A program made the translations under genes and the position numbers. Below the pieces are notes generated by a model, which was not told the origin of the DNA, did not search any database, and was given only the letters and a program-made list of their open reading frames with translations. 49,793 nt of DNA from an uncultured Pseudoxanthomonas sp. (lineage in GTDB: Bacteria > Pseudomonadota > Gammaproteobacteria > Xanthomonadales > Xanthomonadaceae): positions 1-49,793 of the forward strand of contig NZ_CAMPJD010000035.1 of NCBI RefSeq assembly GCF_946886695.1. Reading direction: 5' to 3'. Below, one piece after another: positions 46,970-49,793 of this stretch (the first letter of the stretch is position 1; every line of letters begins with the position of its first letter).

Positions 46970-49793
46970 GCGGGTTCGCCCTCCCCGACGGGTGGCACTG
47001 CCGTACCCTTGCGGGCGCGGCGTCCGCGCTCGAGGTAGTACTCATCGGCGCGGCGGTCCAGCAGGTCGTAGACGACCGGGATCACCAGCAGGGTCAGCAG
47101 CGTCGAGATCAGCAGGCCGCCGATCACGGTGATCGCCATCGGCGAGCGCACTTCGGCACCCTCGCCCATCGCGATCGCCAGCGGCAGGAAGCCGAACAGC
47201 GTGCACAGCGTCGTCATGATGATCGGCCGCAGTCGCGAGCGGGCACCCTCGACCAGCGCCTCGCGCTTGGCCACGCCGGCCTCGCGCAACTGGTTGACCT
47301 TGTCGATCAGGATGATGGCGTTCTTGGTCACCAGGCCCACCAGCAGGATCAGGCCGATGAACACCACCACCGAGACCGCCGAACCTGTCAGGAACAGCGC
47401 GCCCACGGCACCGACCAGCGCCAGCGGAATGGTGAACAGGATGACGAAGGGATGCAGCAGCGATTCGAACTGCGACGCCATCACCAGGTAGACCAGGAAG
47501 ATCGCCAGGCCGAAGGCGAACATCAGCGAGTTGACCGATTCGGCCAGTTCTTCGCCCTGGCCACCGATGTGCATGCCAACGCCGGCGCCCAGCGGGTTCT
47601 CGGATGCCATCTTCTGCACTTCCTGCACCGCGCCGCCCAGGTCGATGTCGCGCAGGTTGGCCGAGACGATCGCCACGCGCACCTGGTCGGCGCGGTGGAT
47701 TTCGCTGGGGCCGGTCGTGGCGACGACATCGGCCACGGCCGACAGCGTCACCGGCCGGGCGCTGCCCGGATTGACGATCAGCTGACGGATGCTTTCCAGC
47801 GACGCGCGATCGGTTTCGCGGGCACGCACCAGCACGTCGATCTTGCGGTCGCGGAAGCTGTAGCGCGTGGCCACTTCGCCGCGCACCTTCTTGACCACCA
47901 CGTCGGCGATCTGGCGCGTGGTCAGGCCCAGCGCACCGGCGCGTTCCTGGTCGAAGCGGATCTGGATTTCCGGGAAGCCCTGCTCCACCGTCGACTTGAC
48001 GTCCGCGTAGTGCGGATTCGCACGTAGCAACGCGGCGAGCTTCTGGCCTGCCTGTTCGATGCCGGCCAGGTCCTGGCCGCGCAGTTCGACTTCCAGCGGC
48101 GCCGAGAAGCTGAGCAGCTCGGGACGGCTGAAATCGACCTGGGCACCGGGATGGTCCTTCATGGACGCACGCAGGGCCTCGGTTTCGCGGCTTTCGACGT
48201 CTTCGCTGCCGCCACCGGCCATGACCACCGTCAGCTTGCCGATGTTCTCGCCGCTCTCGGTTGGGTTGGCATCAAGACGGGTACCGCTGCCGCTCACGCC
48301 GTACAGGGCATGGATGCCCTCGTCCTTGCCGTGCTTGAGCTGAAGTTCGCGGACCAGTGCATCGGTGCGTGCCAGCGGCGTGCCCGGCGGCAGCTTGACC
48401 GTCATCTCGAAGCGGTCCTGCGCCAGCTGCGGGATCAGGTCCGCACCCAGCAGCGGCACCAGGAGCATCGCGCCGACGAACGCGGCGGCGGCGGAGCCCA
48501 GCACCAGCCAGGGACGGCGCAGCGACGCGGGCAGCAGGCGCATGTAGCCGGCTTCGGCACGGTTGTACGGCGCCATCGCCAGGTCGCTGAACTTGCGCAT
48601 GACCGGACCGACCACGGCGGCCAGCCCACGCCAGGCGCGGACCACCAGCCATGCGATGCCGAAGAAGAAGCCGCGGATCGCAGCGCCCACGCCACGACCG
48701 GTGGCCGCCAGCGGCTTCTGCCAGCGCGAATCGGGGCGCCACTGCGGATGCGCCGGTTCGTCAGGGAATGCCAGCGGGGGGCGCCCCTTCAACGAACTCA
48801 GCATGGGGATCAGCGTCATCGACACCACCAGCGAAATGCCGATGGCGATCGCCACCGTCAATGCCTGGTCCCGGAACAACTGGCCGGCGATGCCCTGCAC
48901 GAACACCAGCGGCAGGAACACGGCGATCGTGGTCAGCGTGGACGCGACCACTGCCATGCTCACTTCGCGGGTGCCAACCATCGCGGCTTCGAGGATGCCC
49001 AGGCCGCGTTCGCGCGCCTTGGCGATGCTCTCCAGCACCACGATCGAGTCGTCGACCACCAGGCCTGTCGCCAACGCCAGGCCACCCAGCGACATCACGT
49101 TGAGGCTCAGGTCCAGCTCGCCCATGAAGAAGAACGTGGTGATGATCGATACGGGCAGCGACAGGCTGATCACGAACGTGCTCCAGCCATCGCGCAGGAA
49201 CAGGAAGATGATCAGGATCGCCAGCACGCCGCCGATCATGGCGTCCTTCTGCACGTCCCAGATGGCGTGTTCGATGAACAGCGACTGGTCGTCGATGACG
49301 GTCAGTTCGACATCCGGAGGGGTCTGGTTCTTGATCTGTTCAAGCTTGGCCTTCAGGGCCTGCGCCGTCGCCACCGTATTGGCGTCGCCTTCCTTGTAGA
49401 TCGCCAGTTCGACGGCTTCGCGGCCGCCCAGGCGGATGATCGCCTCACGTTCCTTGAAGCCCTGGCGCACGTCGGCGACGTCCTTCAGGCGGACCGGCAT
49501 GCCACCGGCCACAGCCGAACTGCCACCGGACGACGCGCTTTGCACGGAGGCAGCCGCCGCCATCGCTTCGGCCGAGCCGGTCGAAGCCGCGATCGCGGCC
49601 ATCTGTGCCGCCGCCGATGCCGCGGCGTTGTCGCCACCATTCTGGGTGGTGACCAGCATTTCGCGGATTTCGTTGACCGTGGCGAACTGGTTGACGGTGC
49701 GCACCAGGTAGCGCTGCGAACCTTCTTCCAGGCGACCACCGGAGATGTTGATGTTCTCCTGCTGCAGGCGCTGGATGACGGTGTCGATCGGCA
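46966..49793 (-). CDS. RND efflux transporter permease (first of pair), 5' end outside window
   Basis: Partial: the frame is open to the right edge, beginning within the first porter domain (reading PIDTVIQRLQQENINISGG at the edge), so roughly 180-190 N-terminal residues are missing. Relay residues are complete: GLVVDDSIVVLES with Asp-Asp, and LVTKNAIILID with the Lys. Two unusual inserts are present: an Ala/Ser/Gly-rich run encoded by about 49500-49645, and an enlarged cytoplasmic link between the two halves (about 48580-48790). It overlaps the second permease by 4 bp. An adaptor gene would be expected upstream, outside the window. Confidence 0.92.
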   Translation of the reverse strand, partial: PIDTVIQRLQQENINISGGRLEEGSQRYLVRTVNQFATVNEIREMLVTTQNGGDNAAASAAAQMAAIAASTGSAEAMAAAASVQSASSGGSSAVAGGMPVRLKDVADVRQGFKEREAIIRLGGREAVELAIYKEGDANTVATAQALKAKLEQIKNQTPPDVELTVIDDQSLFIEHAIWDVQKDAMIGGVLAILIIFLFLRDGWSTFVISLSLPVSIITTFFFMGELDLSLNVMSLGGLALATGLVVDDSIVVLESIAKARERGLGILEAAMVGTREVSMAVVASTLTTIAVFLPLVFVQGIAGQLFRDQALTVAIAIGISLVVSMTLIPMLSSLKGRPPLAFPDEPAHPQWRPDSRWQKPLAATGRGVGAAIRGFFFGIAWLVVRAWRGLAAVVGPVMRKFSDLAMAPYNRAEAGYMRLLPASLRRPWLVLGSAAAAFVGAMLLVPLLGADLIPQLAQDRFEMTVKLPPGTPLARTDALVRELQLKHGKDEGIHALYGVSGSGTRLDANPTESGENIGKLTVVMAGGGSEDVESRETEALRASMKDHPGAQVDFSRPELLSFSAPLEVELRGQDLAGIEQAGQKLAALLRANPHYADVKSTVEQGFPEIQIRFDQERAGALGLTTRQIADVVVKKVRGEVATRYSFRDRKIDVLVRARETDRASLESIRQLIVNPGSARPVTLSAVADVVATTGPSEIHRADQVRVAIVSANLRDIDLGGAVQEVQKMASENPLGAGVGMHIGGQGEELAESVNSLMFAFGLAIFLVYLVMASQFESLLHPFVILFTIPLALVGAVGALFLTGSAVSVVVFIGLILLVGLVTKNAIILIDKVNQLREAGVAKREALVEGARSRLRPIIMTTLCTLFGFLPLAIAMGEGAEVRSPMAITVIGGLLISTLLTLLVIPVVYDLLDRRADEYYLERGRRARKGTAVPPVGEGEPA

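Noticed and set aside
43808..47038. Very long plus-strand open frame (1076 codons) opposite the RND permeases
   Set aside because: It is rich in His, Gln, Arg and Asp with no fold-like pattern, and lies exactly antisense to a clear RND gene. High GC content removes stops from that frame.

Overview
The window is a gene-dense, high-GC stretch of an ordinary bacterial chromosome. Gene content points to the Xanthomonadaceae (Lysobacteraceae). Evidence includes the ndk-rlmN-pilW-rodZ-yfgM-bamB-der order, the cmk-rpsA-ihfB-lapA-lapB order, the aguA/aguB agmatine route, a FadN-type beta-oxidation operon under a PsrA-like TetR regulator, and GTAG-headed intergenic palindromes like those of Stenotrophomonas and Xanthomonas. 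A Pseudoxanthomonas-like species is my best guess; I cannot confirm the genus from sequence alone. I find no tRNA, rRNA, CRISPR array, insertion sequence, integrase or phage gene. No gap between genes reaches 300 bases.

Layout, left to right. 1-9.1 kb holds an MscS channel, orn, a DUF2721 membrane protein, tadA, a secreted beta-helix protein, guaA-guaB (GMP synthesis), folD between two large palindromes, a DUF1244 protein and a membrane-anchored hydrolase. 9.1-13.2 kb holds a Kef-type K+/H+ antiporter, a small membrane protein, and a divergent SDR/AraC pair. 13.2-22.3 kb is one long minus-strand block: ndk, rlmN, pilW, rodZ-like, yfgM-like, bamB, der, moeA, moeB. It serves nucleotide balance, 23S rRNA/tRNA methylation, pilus assembly, cell shape, outer-membrane assembly, ribosome biogenesis and molybdopterin synthesis.

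22.5-26.8 kb is a plus-strand fatty-acid oxidation operon (PsrA-like repressor, FadN-like fusion enzyme, thiolase) with a 20-bp operator palindrome just before the repressor gene. 26.9-28.5 kb has a CsaA-type tRNA-binding protein and an OrdL/PuuB-type FAD oxidase. 28.6-36.9 kb is a minus-strand run: cmk, rpsA, ihfB, lapA, lapB, a WecA-family glycosyltransferase, a WbpM/CapD-family dehydratase and galU. It joins translation and nucleoid genes to control of lipopolysaccharide and surface-glycan synthesis.

37.0-43.8 kb is plus strand: an L36 of the YkgO type, a small secreted protein, aguA, a Tat-exported aldo/keto reductase tightly coupled to a nucleotide-transporter-like membrane protein, aguB, a GNAT acetyltransferase and a TraB-family protein. 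43.9 kb to the right edge holds two overlapping RND efflux permease genes, the upstream one cut by the window end.

No defence island or clearly new multi-gene system is visible. The most unusual unit is the aldo/keto reductase with a twin-arginine signal and lipobox, placed 4 nt ahead of an Npt/TLC-like nucleotide transporter inside the agmatine locus. Other points worth checking are the PsrA-like operator, a hairpin-plus-U-tract between ndk and its likely promoter, the Leu at the catalytic Tyr/Met position of the WbpM-like enzyme, and unequal proton-relay residues plus an Ala-rich insertion in the paired RND permeases.
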